NCBI GenBank assembly: GCA_029962745.1 | Contig: CM057154.1 | Coordinates: forward strand, 17,929,078-17,993,077 | Direction: 5' to 3' | DNA: 64,000 bases | Origin: Echinometra lucunter | Taxonomy: Eukaryota > Echinodermata > Echinoidea > Camarodonta > Echinometridae | Translations under genes and position numbers: made by a program | Notes under the pieces: model-generated | The model's input: only the letters and a program-made list of their open reading frames with translations | Database searches by the model: none | Told to the model about the DNA's origin: nothing | Shown: piece by piece, positions 1-10,227 of the stretch | Layout: each line of letters opens with the position of its first letter | Numbering within the stretch: position 1 is the stretch's first letter

Positions 1-142
1 ATTGGGGATCACTTCAGACAATGTCAGAGTGGAAACCCGTTCCCCTAAACGGTGAAATCCACTCTCGAATAATAATGATAGAGAGTTCTTGTATAGCGCT
101 CATCATGCTGTCAGAATATGGTTTATTACCCCGGCTTTAGCA

Positions 143-590
143 AGGCAGCCAAGGCTGAAACAATATTAGCTCATTTAAAAGAGCATGATTTTATTAAGCA
201 GAAAACCATCTTCTGCCTATTTTTTTTTTCAAAAGTCGTGTTGCAAGGAAACCCCCTAATGTGGTAATTTCAGATATTTTTGACCCCTCTGCTGTGATCC
301 AGTTTCAACTGGGTACCCACTTTGACGTCAAAATGACGTCAAAGTGGGTACCTTGTCGCGCCTTTCTAGCAAAATGGCTGCAAGGTATAATACATATTGT
401 ACAGTCTAGCGCGCAACACAACTCAATGCGCGAAGCTGGGTACCCACTTTTACGTCATAACTCATACCTCATACTCAAATTTTGGTCAACTCTTGACATT
501 TATGAGAAATTAGCCAAAATGCATTGATTTCGATTGAAAAAATCACACATTTTTTAACGTTATTCTTCTTAGAATTCTATTCTCGATCAT
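143..590 (+). repeat. Dispersed repeat, copy 1 (partner at 53854-54201)
   Basis: This stretch reads closely like 53854-54201: shared blocks include a GAAACAAT run near 158, an AAAAGAGCATGATTTTATTA block near 176, a GGGTACCCACTTTTA block near 438 and an ATTCTTCTTAGAATTCTATTC block near 561. Copy 1 has an extra segment near 265-360 with GGGTACC and GACGTCA repeated in inverted order. No coding capacity was recognised; the 88-codon open frame at 261-527 lies inside the repeat and is probably chance. Confidence 0.75.
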
Positions 591-599
591 ATAGGAATT

Positions 600-790
600 C
601 CTTCCTACCGGGTACTTATTTACTACACCTGGGCCGGCCGAGAGTGGCAGTTGTAGATTAATGATTTGCCAAAAGGCGTTGATGCCATGGCGAGACTCGG
701 ACCGCCAACTTACATGTGATCTACAGTCCGCGACGTATCCACTAACGCGAAACCAAAATGAGACATTCAGATAATATCTGTGGAAGAAAG
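600..790 (-). repeat. tRNA-derived SINE-like copy
   Basis: On the minus strand, positions about 745-731 resemble a pol III box A (TTAGTGGATACG) and positions about 706-691 resemble a box B (GGTCCGAGTCT), at tRNA-like spacing of roughly 40 bases. A non-tRNA body follows, ending in a block complementary to a GGGTACTTATTTACTACACC-like stretch near 610. This is the layout of a tRNA-related SINE. I recall sea urchin SINEs of this general form but cannot confirm the family. The 86-codon minus frame here is probably not a gene. Confidence 0.5.
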
Positions 791-1435
791 CTTCCACCAT
801 CATTCATGGTTTTGAAATGAATCCTACCATTCTGAGTAACGGTTTTTCCACTCCAAAATGAAAGTGTTTCTGTTACGTAATACCACCGCCCTCTAAAAGT
901 AGATTTTCATTCCCGTAAGTTTAAGAGAGAATTGAACTTTTCTCCTGTGATTTTGGTACATGTATAACATGTACATCAAAATGTACAAATTATTATCGGG
1001 AATGACATTCGCTTCAACTATTTAATCTAAAATAATGATCTATGCTTGTGTGTGTGTTGTGATTCACAACCGTGTGTTGTACAATCCTCAGATCAGCTGT
1101 ATATGCAATTCAGTGGCATTATTTTATATTAACAGAAACCATATCGATGTATATGTTTTAGTTATGATTACTAACATAGTTTTAATACCAATATTATGTT
1201 CATTCTAGTTATTTAATGGTTGTCAATCAAAAACAAGTCAGTCTATTTCAAACTTGTTTTTAATAGAGATATATTTTTCAAAGTGTGATTTGAGTTAATT
1301 AAAAATGCAGGAATTGCGGGAATCGCTACAGGGCTGTTAATGTCATTTTTTGGTGTGTGTCCAGGAGACTAAAAAGTGAACGAGTGAGGGGTTTTTTTTT
1401 AGAGTATTAAAAAAGTAAATGTTGTTCCGGCTATA
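790..1435. other. No gene recognised
   Basis: AT-rich DNA with no recognisable coding region, RNA gene or repeat boundary. Confidence 0.5.
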
Positions 1436-1439
1436 CAGG

Positions 1440-2825
1440 GTGTATCATAAAAACGTTACACTTTTGAAAAAATTATAAAAAATATTTTTTAAATATTTCG
1501 AAGAATTTTTCATGTTAATATATGCCCAGTGGGCTCATCTATCAGTGCCACTCACAAAACAAATTTTAATTCACGCTTGGCCGAACACTGACTGTTTTTG
1601 TTCAGAGTGCATTGCGCCAAATTGAAAGAAGAGAGGGACAATTAAACCAGCAGTCTAACAGTACTTCCCGTTCAAAGAAATTGCTTCTTTGCCACAAAGT
1701 TGTCCGACTGCCTGACAGGTTGACTGACTGATCGATTGCTTGGGCATTTTATTTGTCAATGATTTGATCAATCAATAATTGATTGGCTGTTGATTAAATG
1801 ATGTCCTTATTGACTGACTGGTTGATTGACTGACTGACTGACTGACTGACTGGTCGGCTGAATGGTTAATGACTGACTGCATGATGCATTGACTGATTGA
1901 TCTACCAGTTGATGTATAATGGGCTGACTGTTGATTGATTTTTTATTGACCTGATTGATTGAATGATCTGAAGAGTTATTAATTTGGTACTTTTTATTCT
2001 TGACTGAATGACTGGCATGTGCCTGTGAGTTTGAATTGTGTTCTTAAAGATCTTGATTGCAATTTGGGGAAATTAGCTCTCACTCATGCATAAAGCAGTG
2101 AAATCACTAAATCATCATAGAAAAATTGATTCAAGCTTCCTAGACTTATCAAAAATTTGTCATAATTTTATGCAAAAGAGTAATTTGTTTGAATAGGAGT
2201 ACTTATTCGGAATGCTTGTTTAATGGTCCCTCTTTTAATATGCGCAACTACTGATAGATCAATCAGTCAATGTATCAGTCAGTCATCAAACCATTCAGCC
2301 AGTCAGTCGGTCAGTCAATCAATCAACAAGTCAATATGGTATTTAATCAACGGCCAATCAATCGATTGATCAAATTATTGATAAATAACATGCTCAAACA
2401 ATCGATCATTCAACCATTCAGACACTCATTCCACCAGTCAATCAATAAGGTAATCATTTAATCAACAGCCAATCAATCAATGACTGATCAAATTATGGAC
2501 AAATAAAATGCCCTAACAATCGATCAGTCGGTCAACCTGTCAGGCAGTCGGGCAACTCTGTGGAAAAGAGCAATTTCTTTGAATGGGAGGTACTTATTTA
2601 GACTTTGGTTTATTGTCCCTATTCTTTCAATTTGGCGCAAGTCATTTTTCACACTCTGAACAAAAACAGTCAGTGTGGCGACCAAGCATGAATTAAAATT
2701 TGTTTTGTTAATGGCACTTGATAGATAAGACTATTGGGCATCTATCAACATGAAAAACCTCTTCGAAATATTTTGGAACATAATTTTATAATTTTTGGAA
2801 AAGTGTAACGTTTTATTGATATGCA
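1440..2825. mobile_element. Large foldback element with GACTGATTGA-rich interior
   Basis: The left arm (about 1448-1740) is repeated inverted in the right arm (about 2520-2817). Both ends contain AACGTTACACTTTT. Further matches include the AATTAAAATTTGTTTTG-type block, the GAACAAAAACAGTCAGTG-type block and the CGGACTGCCTGACAGG-type block, in mirrored order. The interior is an irregular array of TGAC, TGATTGAT and CAATCAAT words, itself roughly mirror-inverted. There is no transposase frame. This is a foldback-like non-autonomous DNA element; the arms are diverged, so it is not very young. Exact ends are uncertain by about 15 bases. Confidence 0.75.
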
Positions 2826-2829
2826 TACT

Positions 2830-3320
2830 GTATAATTATTACAATGTTGGTATCTATATAAACTGAATGTTCCACATGGGCGATGTCATGGAATGTCAGT
2901 CTCATGGGCCGTCGATCTCGTTGGCTTTTGGTATACTAATTTCAGCCCCCCCCCCCCCCAAAAAATCGATTTCTAATTCATTGCTGCCACGCAAGGGCCG
3001 TGAGATCCGTGATGGTTGGAGCATCTTTCATCTCCCCCTGTTCCATAGACGCAGGCTGTGCTTCAGTGGAAACAGTGCGTCCCTCGGATAGGAAGTTAAA
3101 ATGGAGGCCCCGTGTGTATATAGCGGAGAGTCACCAACTTTGTGAAGTCGTCCGAGCTGGATACATTCACTCGAGACAGAAGTGACTTCGTCATAGAGCG
3201 CATTTAATCGCGATGTGGACATACACCTTCCGTAGAGAGAAAAGAAGGAAACAAATGCTTTGTGTGTGTGTGTGTGTGTGTGTTTGTTTGTTTGAGTAAT
3301 ATCACAGCGCAAGCCGAAAA
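2830..3320. other. No gene recognised; poly-C and GT microsatellite
   Basis: Contains a C14 tract near 2947 and a GT repeat near 3261-3285. Open frames of 60-156 codons on both strands overlap each other and run into the adjacent palindromic element, which argues against coding. Confidence 0.5.
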
Positions 3321-3323
3321 GAC

Positions 3324-3544
3324 ACACTCTTAAAAATTCCGAGTCAGATTGACCCGGAAAATAGTCCGTTCGGGGCCACACTCCGTTCCAGGTCAAAAAA
3401 TGACCAGGAATATGGTCATTAAGACTAGTTTCTGAGTCAAATTTGACCTTATTCCCGGTCATTTTTACTCTGTTCCAGGTCATGGAGTGTGGCCCCAACG
3501 GACTATTTTTCGGGTCAAGTCTGACTCGGAAATTTTAAGAGTGT
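3324..3544. mobile_element. Palindromic MITE with ACACTCTTAAAA ends
   Basis: The left end ACACTCTTAAAAATTCCGAG is matched by the inverted right end with a single mismatch. The inverted arms continue past GGGGCCACACTCC, about 60 bases each, into an inner region rich in GACC/GGTC words. No coding capacity. The target duplication is not clear. The same type of end (CACTCTAAAAA) closes the elements at 9142-9620 and 14750-16013. Confidence 0.8.
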
Positions 3545-4329
3545 ACTTTGGAAAATAAGAGGATAATTAAGAACATTAGTGAATGGGACTAAATGGAGCT
3601 TTTGGTATGTAAGATAATGTAAGATCTTGCGAACACTTTTTCATCTTCCGGCTGTTTAAGTTGTTGTCTTATACCCGCTATATGGCTGCTCTAACATCCC
3701 CTAAAACCCTTCCCTAATAATATTCTCTTCGTCTGACATGAAAAAAAGACATCTTTTCGCTTTCAACCAAAATAATTCTTTGAAATCGTAATGATAATCA
3801 ACATAGGGCCTACCTTTCTGCAGTACTTCTCTACCTATAGCCCCCTATTTTGTATAACTACATACAGACCTACAATGCATGGCAAAATTAAGAATTGGGA
3901 TTCTCTTTCTTATCCCTGAAATTTTACCGCTGCCACCTCTGATATCTTATACATAACCCTCCCTCCCTCTCTCCCATCTCCGTCTCTCTCTCTCTTTCTC
4001 TCTCTCTCTGTCTCTCTCTCTCTCCACTTCTCCCTACCCGTTACCCTGCCTTACATTTTAAGGGATAAATGCGCAATTAACAAACACGAGCGTCGCTAGT
4101 CACGTCCTCGTTTCGTCATTCGTATGCAATTATCAACTGTCACTCATACATGACGCATTACATAAAAATATCAAAATTGCTCAAACCCTAATAACCGACG
4201 CGGGTAATTTTCTCAAGAATGAGCGTAGGCCTATACCATTCATCAGCGCGTCACGTACAAAATACGTCTTGACTTTTCTAATTGACAACTGGACAAGTCG
4301 AATGGATGAAACAAAATGAACAAAATAAT
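3545..4329. other. No gene recognised; CT microsatellite at 3959-4024
   Basis: Upstream flank of the tandem duplication. It holds a CT-rich simple repeat at 3959-4024 and no frame with recognisable coding character. It could contain the promoter of the GPCR gene, but no core promoter motif was convincing. Confidence 0.45.
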
Positions 4330-4337
4330 ATATGAAC

Positions 4338-4528
4338 CAGTGGCGTAACGAGCAAAAACTTTGGGACAGAAAGGGTACCAAAAAAAGTGAGGGAAAAAAA
4401 TCAATGTCATTTCAGCAACATTAATTTGTAAACCACTGGTATCGAATAAGAAATAAACCACATTTGAAATTCTATTGGGTGCAACAGCCCCCAAGCGCCC
4501 CCCCCCCCCCCCCATCAGTACGCCAGTG
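4338..4528. mobile_element. hAT-like MITE with 8-bp target duplication ATATGAAC
   Basis: The element starts CAGTGGCGTA and ends TACGCCAGTG, near-perfect inverted ends of the hAT CAGTGGCG type. It is flanked by identical 8-bp direct repeats ATATGAAC at 4330-4337 and 4529-4536. Interior: an A-rich part and a C17 tract. It has no coding capacity. The left breakpoint of the 5.6-kb tandem duplication falls inside it at about 4407, so unit B carries only its right part (9998 to about 10125). Confidence 0.88.
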
Positions 4529-4621
4529 ATATGAACTATCTAGAAACACTGATCTGCTGATAAAGCTACGCTTTGGGCTTATGCTTTCATATTCACTGCG
4601 CAAGTTTCACATACATGCATA

Positions 4622-5587
4622 ATGAATGGTTCAACGGAGATCAGCGAAATCCTTGGTCATGTTGATGACTCGCCATTCCACTGGCTGTCTGTCCTGTTCA
4701 TTGCATTCGGTTTATTCGGAATCATCGACAACGGGCTCGTCCTCGTCATCATTGGCAACGTCAAGAGTCTATGGAATCCAACTAACCTCCTGATCGCCAA
4801 CCAATCCCTGATCGATCTGACGACATCAGCGTTATTACTGACCCTTACCATTAAACCCGGTATTCTGTATCCGAATCGGCCAGGCCTTGCCCGGTTTGTC
4901 TGCGTCTTCTGGATGTCTTGGTATCCATTTTGGGCGACGATCACGGCTAGCTCCATCAACCTTCTGTTGATTACCTATGAACGCTTCTGCGCCATTGTCT
5001 ATCCCATCCGTTACCGCCAAAGGATGACCACGAAACGAATTGCACTGGTGTCTGCGATTCCTTGGGTCTACGGCTTCTGCTTTAATTCTTTCGCTATAAT
5101 CTTCTCGGGGTTCGACGGAAGCAAGTGCTACGTCACTCGGTACCCTAGCACAGACGTGCAGTTAGGCTTGAACTTGTCTATTTTCGGCCTCCAGTTCGTA
5201 CTCCTTATCGTCACAATCAGCGCACTTTACGTCATCATAGCAATGCATCTTCGTCACGGGCCGGGTCTTAACGGGGAAACCACGGTGGTAAATTTTAGGG
5301 AGCGCGCTCGAAGGAACGTCCTGCGAACCATGATCATGGTTTTCGTCTGCTACGTCATCTGTTGGGCACCTAACGATATTTATACCCTGAATTTTACCTT
5401 GAAAGGAGGCACAGAGCATGAGGGGAATGTCTATGACCTCACCGTTTTAATGGCGTTTGGAAACGTGTGGATCAATCCCGTTATCTACTCTTTCCGATAT
5501 GAAAGGTTTCAGAAAGCCTTGAAAAAAACATTTTGTTGTAAAAGTAAATGTAAACGCCAAGAGCTAACCAGCATTTCTAACCAATGA
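4622..5587 (+). CDS. Class A (rhodopsin-like) GPCR, intact copy A
   Basis: Single-exon 321-residue seven-transmembrane receptor, expected in the plasma membrane and coupling to G proteins. The ligand is unknown. Class A marks: N-glycosylation site NGS at residues 2-4; TM1 with N37 (DNGLVL); TM2 with D65 (LIDL); C94 at the start of TM3 and C169 in extracellular loop 2 for the conserved disulfide; ERF at 120-122 in place of DRY; CWAP at 247-250 in TM6; NPVIY at 285-289 in TM7. The tail is basic with a double cysteine (FCCKSKCK), a likely palmitoylation site. The start was chosen because the glycosylation site and TM1 follow at normal spacing and the same ATG exists in copy B. The length is typical for a short-loop class A receptor. 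It most resembles the orphan, lineage-expanded receptors of marine invertebrates; I cannot assign a subfamily. Confidence 0.93.
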   Translation: MNGSTEISEILGHVDDSPFHWLSVLFIAFGLFGIIDNGLVLVIIGNVKSLWNPTNLLIANQSLIDLTTSALLLTLTIKPGILYPNRPGLARFVCVFWMSWYPFWATITASSINLLLITYERFCAIVYPIRYRQRMTTKRIALVSAIPWVYGFCFNSFAIIFSGFDGSKCYVTRYPSTDVQLGLNLSIFGLQFVLLIVTISALYVIIAMHLRHGPGLNGETTVVNFRERARRNVLRTMIMVFVCYVICWAPNDIYTLNFTLKGGTEHEGNVYDLTVLMAFGNVWINPVIYSFRYERFQKALKKTFCCKSKCKRQELTSISNQ

Positions 5588-5936
5588 AATTAAAAATGAT
5601 CTACATTGTGAGTCTGAAAAAATGTTACACTTTTTCAATAGAGTATTGTTGTTAAAGAGTGGGATCAACACAGTACTTTATATCATGTATGCATAGAGTA
5701 TATATATTTCGTGGCTGGATATGTTTCAATTTTGCTGTAAGCTACAGTCATGACAGTTGAGCGCACAACTGCGATTGTTTGAAAGAGAGTCAAAACTCAT
5801 TTGCGCCAAGTTGTAGGATTGCATGCTGAAGCAAAGACAATAACATTCACGCAAGCACGGAGGCTGTCGTTGCTGTGACCTTTCTTGAACAGCTTCGATG
5901 TTCTCTTAGTACCTTCTTGCTGTTCTACTGCAACCA
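5588..5936. other. 3' flank of GPCR copy A
   Basis: AT-rich DNA following the stop codon, conserved in unit B at 11192-11541. No further gene. A consensus AATAAA was not found close to the stop; one candidate lies much further on, near 6549 (CAAATAAAAG). Confidence 0.4.
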
Positions 5937-6090
5937 GGGCCCCGTTGCATAAAACTTACAGTTAGTGGTAACTCTGCCTTTAATGCTAACTACCATGTTA
6001 AAACTGCACAACAGCCAATCATATTCAAGGTTCCTGGAAGTTGCCATTGATGGCAAACTTACCATCAATGGCAAGTTTTATGCCACGGGA
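5937..6090. mobile_element. Short palindrome, GTTGCATAAAACTT type (copy A)
   Basis: Ends read GGGCCCCGTTGCATAAAACTT and, inverted, AAGTTTTATGCCACGGG. The inner arms repeat GCCATTGATGG/CCATCAATGGC. The centre carries AGCCAATCATATTCAAGG, an inverted CCAAT-type motif shared with the palindromes at 17253, 37466, 40488 and, more diverged, 49673. Non-coding. The duplicated copy is at 11542-11698. Confidence 0.75.
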
Positions 6091-6822
6091 CATTGACTGA
6101 AATTTGTCAAGATTGTTGCTGGTTTCTCTTGCATGATATTCTGCCATGTTGCGGTAGACGATTTGACGTGATGAGCATCTCAGGTTGGAAAAGCGACTGC
6201 CAAACTCTCGCACAACCATAATCACTTTCTGTGTCCTGGCACACTCAATAACCAGAACAGCTCTTCCTGAGATGAGGAGGATATATTGGCTGTATCATAA
6301 TTGCACCAAGCTTTTTAACTCACAAACAAGCTCTTTAGCATTGAATTAGATTCAACAGTGCCATGCCTGATTTGGAACAACTCAAATATCATTACAAAAG
6401 ACTTCCTTGCTCTGGTGCAGTTGAATCCGAATCAGGTAACACGTTGTTGATCATGTTGATGTTGGCGCAAAGTGGTTTTCACCAAGACACATTAATTGAC
6501 TCATATCCAGTAAAATTCTTTAGTGATTCCCCACAGATGCGGTATCAAATAAAAGGGAAATTGTTACACTACCCAACTTGGTGCAAAAATGGTTATATAT
6601 TCTATCAAATTTCTGTTATAAGCATTTGAATAGTGTAATATTTGTTCTGATTCGCACTGTAGTTACAGGTGTATCCTGTCTTCAGGTGGGTCAAAACATC
6701 GAGTCAACGTGATTATTTCATGTATATATTTCAGAAAAAAATAAAGGTGGTATACAAATTCTTTTTTTGTAGATCCTTATAAAAATCGTTGCAAATGAGT
6801 AAAACTTTCAAGGTAAAGATGC
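6091..6822. other. No gene recognised in unit A
   Basis: Conserved in unit B (11699-12418) only because of the recent duplication. The 88-codon frame at 6363-6629 is broken in unit B by small deletions, which argues that it is not coding. Confidence 0.55.
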
Positions 6823-7197
6823 ACACTAAGCAAAAAAAGGGTTCAATTTTGCACCCTTCAAATGCAACACTGGGAGCTCCTTTATGGGTACAACTTTGCA
6901 CCTCAAGAAGCATTTTGCACCTTTAAGGGTGCAGTGAGCTACATTTTGCACCCTTAAGGGTGCAGAGTTGTACCCTTTAGGGGAGGTGCAAATTTGCACA
7001 CGTTTGAATGCAAAAATCTCTGCACCCTTAAAGGTGCAAAGTTTCACTTTCAAGGGTGCAGATGGGCATTTTCGGGTGCAAACAAGTAAAAAGGGTGCAT
7101 CTTTGCACCTTTTTCATGTAGGGTGCAAGATTGCACCCTAAAAGGTGCTGCCAGTGTTGCGTTTAGGGTGCAAAATTGAACCTTTAATTCTAAGTGT
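6823..7197. mobile_element. MITE built of GGGTGCAA words (copy 1)
   Basis: Ends are ACACTAAG and, inverted, CTAAGTGT. Next to the ends, AGGGTTCAATTTTGCACCC is repeated inverted near the right end. The interior is an irregular array of GGGTGCAAA and TTTGCACCCTTAA words in both orientations, so the whole element can fold on itself in many registers. Copies at 12419-12792 (duplicated unit) and 59731-60093 (independent insertion) define the ends. No coding capacity. Confidence 0.85.
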
Positions 7198-7821
7198 ATA
7201 TACTGATCACCTGAAACAAATGTCAATTCTAGGCTCTAGTCCTTCTAGGAGACCGTGTTGACAAAACTTAGGGAGATGTCGCTCTCATCATGCTTGACAT
7301 GCCTATTTAATCATGATCAGCGTTGTCCGATCCGCAAGAAGAGTGGGCGTGGAGTTTGATTCGGCACTGAAAATGAAAAGTCAAATATTAGTCAAAGGCA
7401 GTATTGGACCATAAATTAACAGAAAAGCAATCTGATCCGTGGTTTCATCTAAACTTTGGACTATTTCATTTCACAAATATGACAGAGGAGTCGATTCATC
7501 TCATCTCCGCCGTCTTCGGAGATTGCAGAATCGCTCAGCTAAATAAAGAGAGGTCAGACATTACCGTGCCACCATGGCAACATTGATCTCTACTGGAAGA
7601 ATATTGATTGCATTTCACGATGTAAAATTTGATTTATAAAGCTGTATTTGATCATGTGTTGATTTGGATGGCTTTCAGTTAGTTTTATCTTTAAGATAAA
7701 GATCAGCAATTTCCACTTCTCTTCATTTTTGAAAGCTTTAGTCAGGGTCGGACTGGTCGGTGTGTGTGTGTGTGTGTGCGGGGGGTGTCCTCACTGGCTG
7801 TAGGATAGTTTGGCTTGGGAG
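7198..7821. other. No gene recognised in unit A; TG repeat near 7760
   Basis: Contains a TG microsatellite at about 7759-7778. A 60-codon frame at 7404-7586 persists in unit B (12999-13181), but both copies are recent duplicates, so this is weak evidence for coding. Confidence 0.5.
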
Positions 7822-8075
7822 CATGGCCGTACGCAGCGGGGGAGGGGGTGGGGGCAGGGGGCAGTTGCCCCCAGAAATTTTCAAAACTTAAATATTTCTT
7901 AACTGAAAATTTTCCAAATTCCACCAAGAGTGTGCACCAGAACCTGAAATTTCCATTTTAAAAACGCAAAAGCGCCCTCATAACAAGTTTGTTCGCCTCG
8001 CTCCCTCGCTCGTGTGTTTCTTCGAACAATTTACGCATTCTTGCCCCCAGGGAAAAAAATCTACGTATGGCCCTG
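7822..8075. mobile_element. hAT-like MITE (copy A)
   Basis: The left end CATGGCCGTACGCAG and inverted right end CAGGGCCATACGTAG match at 12 of 15 positions. Flanking 8-bp repeats are CTTGGGAG (7814-7821) and TTTGGGAG (8076-8083); unit B has CTTTGGAG and CTTGGGAG, so the original target duplication was CTTGGGAG. The interior has G-rich and CCCCC-containing stretches and the words CTCGCTCCCTCGCTCG. Non-coding. Confidence 0.82.
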
Positions 8076-8083
8076 TTTGGGAG

Positions 8084-9141
8084 CGGTTGATAGAGACTGA
8101 CGGGCCGTCATACTTAATTCCTCAACCGAATATCATTCTTAGCCTGCCCCTTGCTTGAGTTTAAACATTCACATGCTTTCATTTGCGGTTTCAATGAGTA
8201 TCACTTCGAATTCACTGATCATACGTCATGAGTGTCAGTGCAGTTTGTTGTTAAATTCCCAGTTTGATTAACGCGATTTAACCATGTGGTAGCAAGACTG
8301 TTCTGTGCAACTTTTCAACGTTTGATCGATGCTTATCGTTTTGATAAGCCTTTTCATACCTACTTATTCGGGTTGGCAAAAGTGCGGTGTAGCAAGTGTA
8401 ACCCGCATTTAAGATTTAAGTCGAGATTTTTTTTTAATGTTTTAAGATCAGGAGATTATTATCCAAGAAGATTACCGAATCTTCTGCAGTAGAGTGATGA
8501 TGGAAAATTTCTTTTCGGAGTAATTTGCTAGAACAACTAACACAAGTTGAAATCTGACGTCCAGTTTCTCCTTGTCGGCAAGTTTGAAAAGCTATGTCCT
8601 ATCGAACATGATCGAATATGGTCTCCTGGACCACTTTAAAGCTCTCTTGAGCAGAGATTCCTGGAGCGGTTGACTGTTTACACTGATAGTTACGTTAAAG
8701 AGTGCTCTACGCTCTGGAAAATTGAGTGTAAACGAGATCTTTGTTGTTGGTTTGGTTTGTGTCGTTTCGTTTTGTTTTTCCCCACTTTTTGTGAAATTTG
8801 AACCGAAATTCCCAGATTTCAAAATGGTGTGGTGACGCCTTGTGAATGATAAAGAATAATTTGGAATTATATATTAAAATCATATATGCTGTTTGAAATT
8901 CAAAATAAATAAAAGGCATTTCTGGTCAAAGTTCTCAAATCTAGTGCAACGCAATTCTACATTTTATTTCACTTTACAGGTTATATCTCCCTGCTAGAAC
9001 TGATATAATCAATAGCCGAATTTCTCCTCCCCCCTTTAAAATCTTGTTATTATAGTCGTTATACCAAGAGATGGATGGGGCGGGTGGGAATCGGAGAGAA
9101 GATATTATGCAGCCTACACCCTTTCCCCCGTCACCCAACTG
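8084..9141. other. No gene recognised in unit A
   Basis: Moderately AT-rich DNA with short frames only (68-76 codons). They have no recognisable protein features and carry indels between the two units. Confidence 0.5.
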
Positions 9142-9620
9142 CACTCTATAAAAACAAATTAGTCAGATTTGACGAGATTACCAGATCGCACGGGCACTTA
9201 CTCTTTTCTATAGTCAAGTGTGACTAGATTCTAGTCAAAATGACCAGAATTCTATTCAATTAAGAAGAACGAACACTTTTCTATAGTCAAAATTGACACA
9301 ATTCTAGTAAAAATGACCAGAATTCTAGTAACTTATTTGACTAGACTAAGGGCACCGTTACTCTTTTCTATAGTCAAATGTGACTAGATTCTAATGAAGA
9401 TGATCAGAATTTAAGTAAAAATTAACCAAACTTTTACCAAAATTCTAGTCATTTTCACTAGTCTAAGAATCAAGTCAAGTTAGTGTTGGTGCCTGTATGA
9501 CATGTATGATCCAGTAGACTATAGTCAAATTATTTTACTGGTCATTTTGACTTCAAATGTATAATTTTTGACTAGAGTAGTGCTAGTCTTTCAAATTTGA
9601 CTAGATTTGTTTTTAGAGTG
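9142..9620. mobile_element. MITE with CACTCTA ends and CTAGTCAAAATGACCAG repeats (copy A)
   Basis: Left end CACTCTATAAAAACAAATT; the inverted right end CACTCTAAAAACAAATC matches it. The interior is an array of TCTAGTCAAA and TGACCAGAATTCTAG words in both orientations. Unit B has the same element at 14750-16013, there interrupted by another element. No coding capacity. Confidence 0.83.
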
Positions 9621-10227
9621 TGGGAGGGAGGAAGAGAGAGAGAGAGAGGAATCATATTCATGGAGCATTATTATTATATCGTTAAAAGTATATTAACCGC
9701 TCCCTCTTTCTGATAACCCAGAGCCCTTTTCTTCCAGTGCAGATGCATGCACCGAGTTTCGAGTTTCCAAACATTTCTAACGACATTCGGCAGCGTCATG
9801 AATGCATAATCATAATTCACCTTGAAGGGCAGAGTGATAACGATTTTTCAATAAGGCCTCATCTGTATTTATGAAACTTTTGCCCATAACTTGGCCTGTT
9901 TCAGAACTCATGAAAGGAATCCATTAAGCCGTATTAACCAAGGGTTCATTGACGAAAAATCCATTACCATCATGACGGGGCACATATACTTTTTATTTCA
10001 TTTCAGCAACATTAATTTGTAAATCACTGGTATCGAATAAGAAATAAACCACATTTGGAATTCTATTGGGTGCAAAAGCTCCCAAGCGCCCCCCCCCCCC
10101 CCCCCCCCCATCAGTACGCCAGTGATATGAACTATCTAGAAACACTGATCTGCTGATAAAACTACGCTGTGGGCTTATGCTTTCATATTCACTGCGCAAG
10201 TTTTGTGCAAGTAGACAGGTTCACATA

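Larger units (their letters stand above)
4407..9994. repeat. Tandem segmental duplication, unit A
   Basis: Unit A matches 9998-16420 (unit B) nearly base for base, in direct orientation, over the GPCR gene, the palindrome at 5937, the GGTGCAA element at 6823, the hAT-like element at 7822 and the CACTCTA element at 9142. The homology starts at TCATTTCAGCAAC (4407 and 9998) and ends at an ACTTTTT block (9994 and 16420). Differences are scattered substitutions and small indels, so the duplication looks recent. Confidence 0.92.

Noticed and set aside
3028..3498. 156-codon minus-strand frame
   Set aside because: Half of it lies in a palindromic MITE and a GT repeat; no recognisable domain.
6823..7197. 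Possible CRISPR-like array of GGGTGCAA repeats
   Set aside because: Units are short, occur in both orientations and have no regular spacers; the element has inverted ends and dispersed copies in a eukaryotic genome.
7404..7586. 60-codon frame present in both duplicated units
   Set aside because: The units are too recent for shared openness to mean selection; no family recognised.
10177..10227. Upstream in-frame ATG giving GPCR copy B 17 extra residues
   Set aside because: Copy A differs there by indels and has no such extension; the conserved start is the later ATG.
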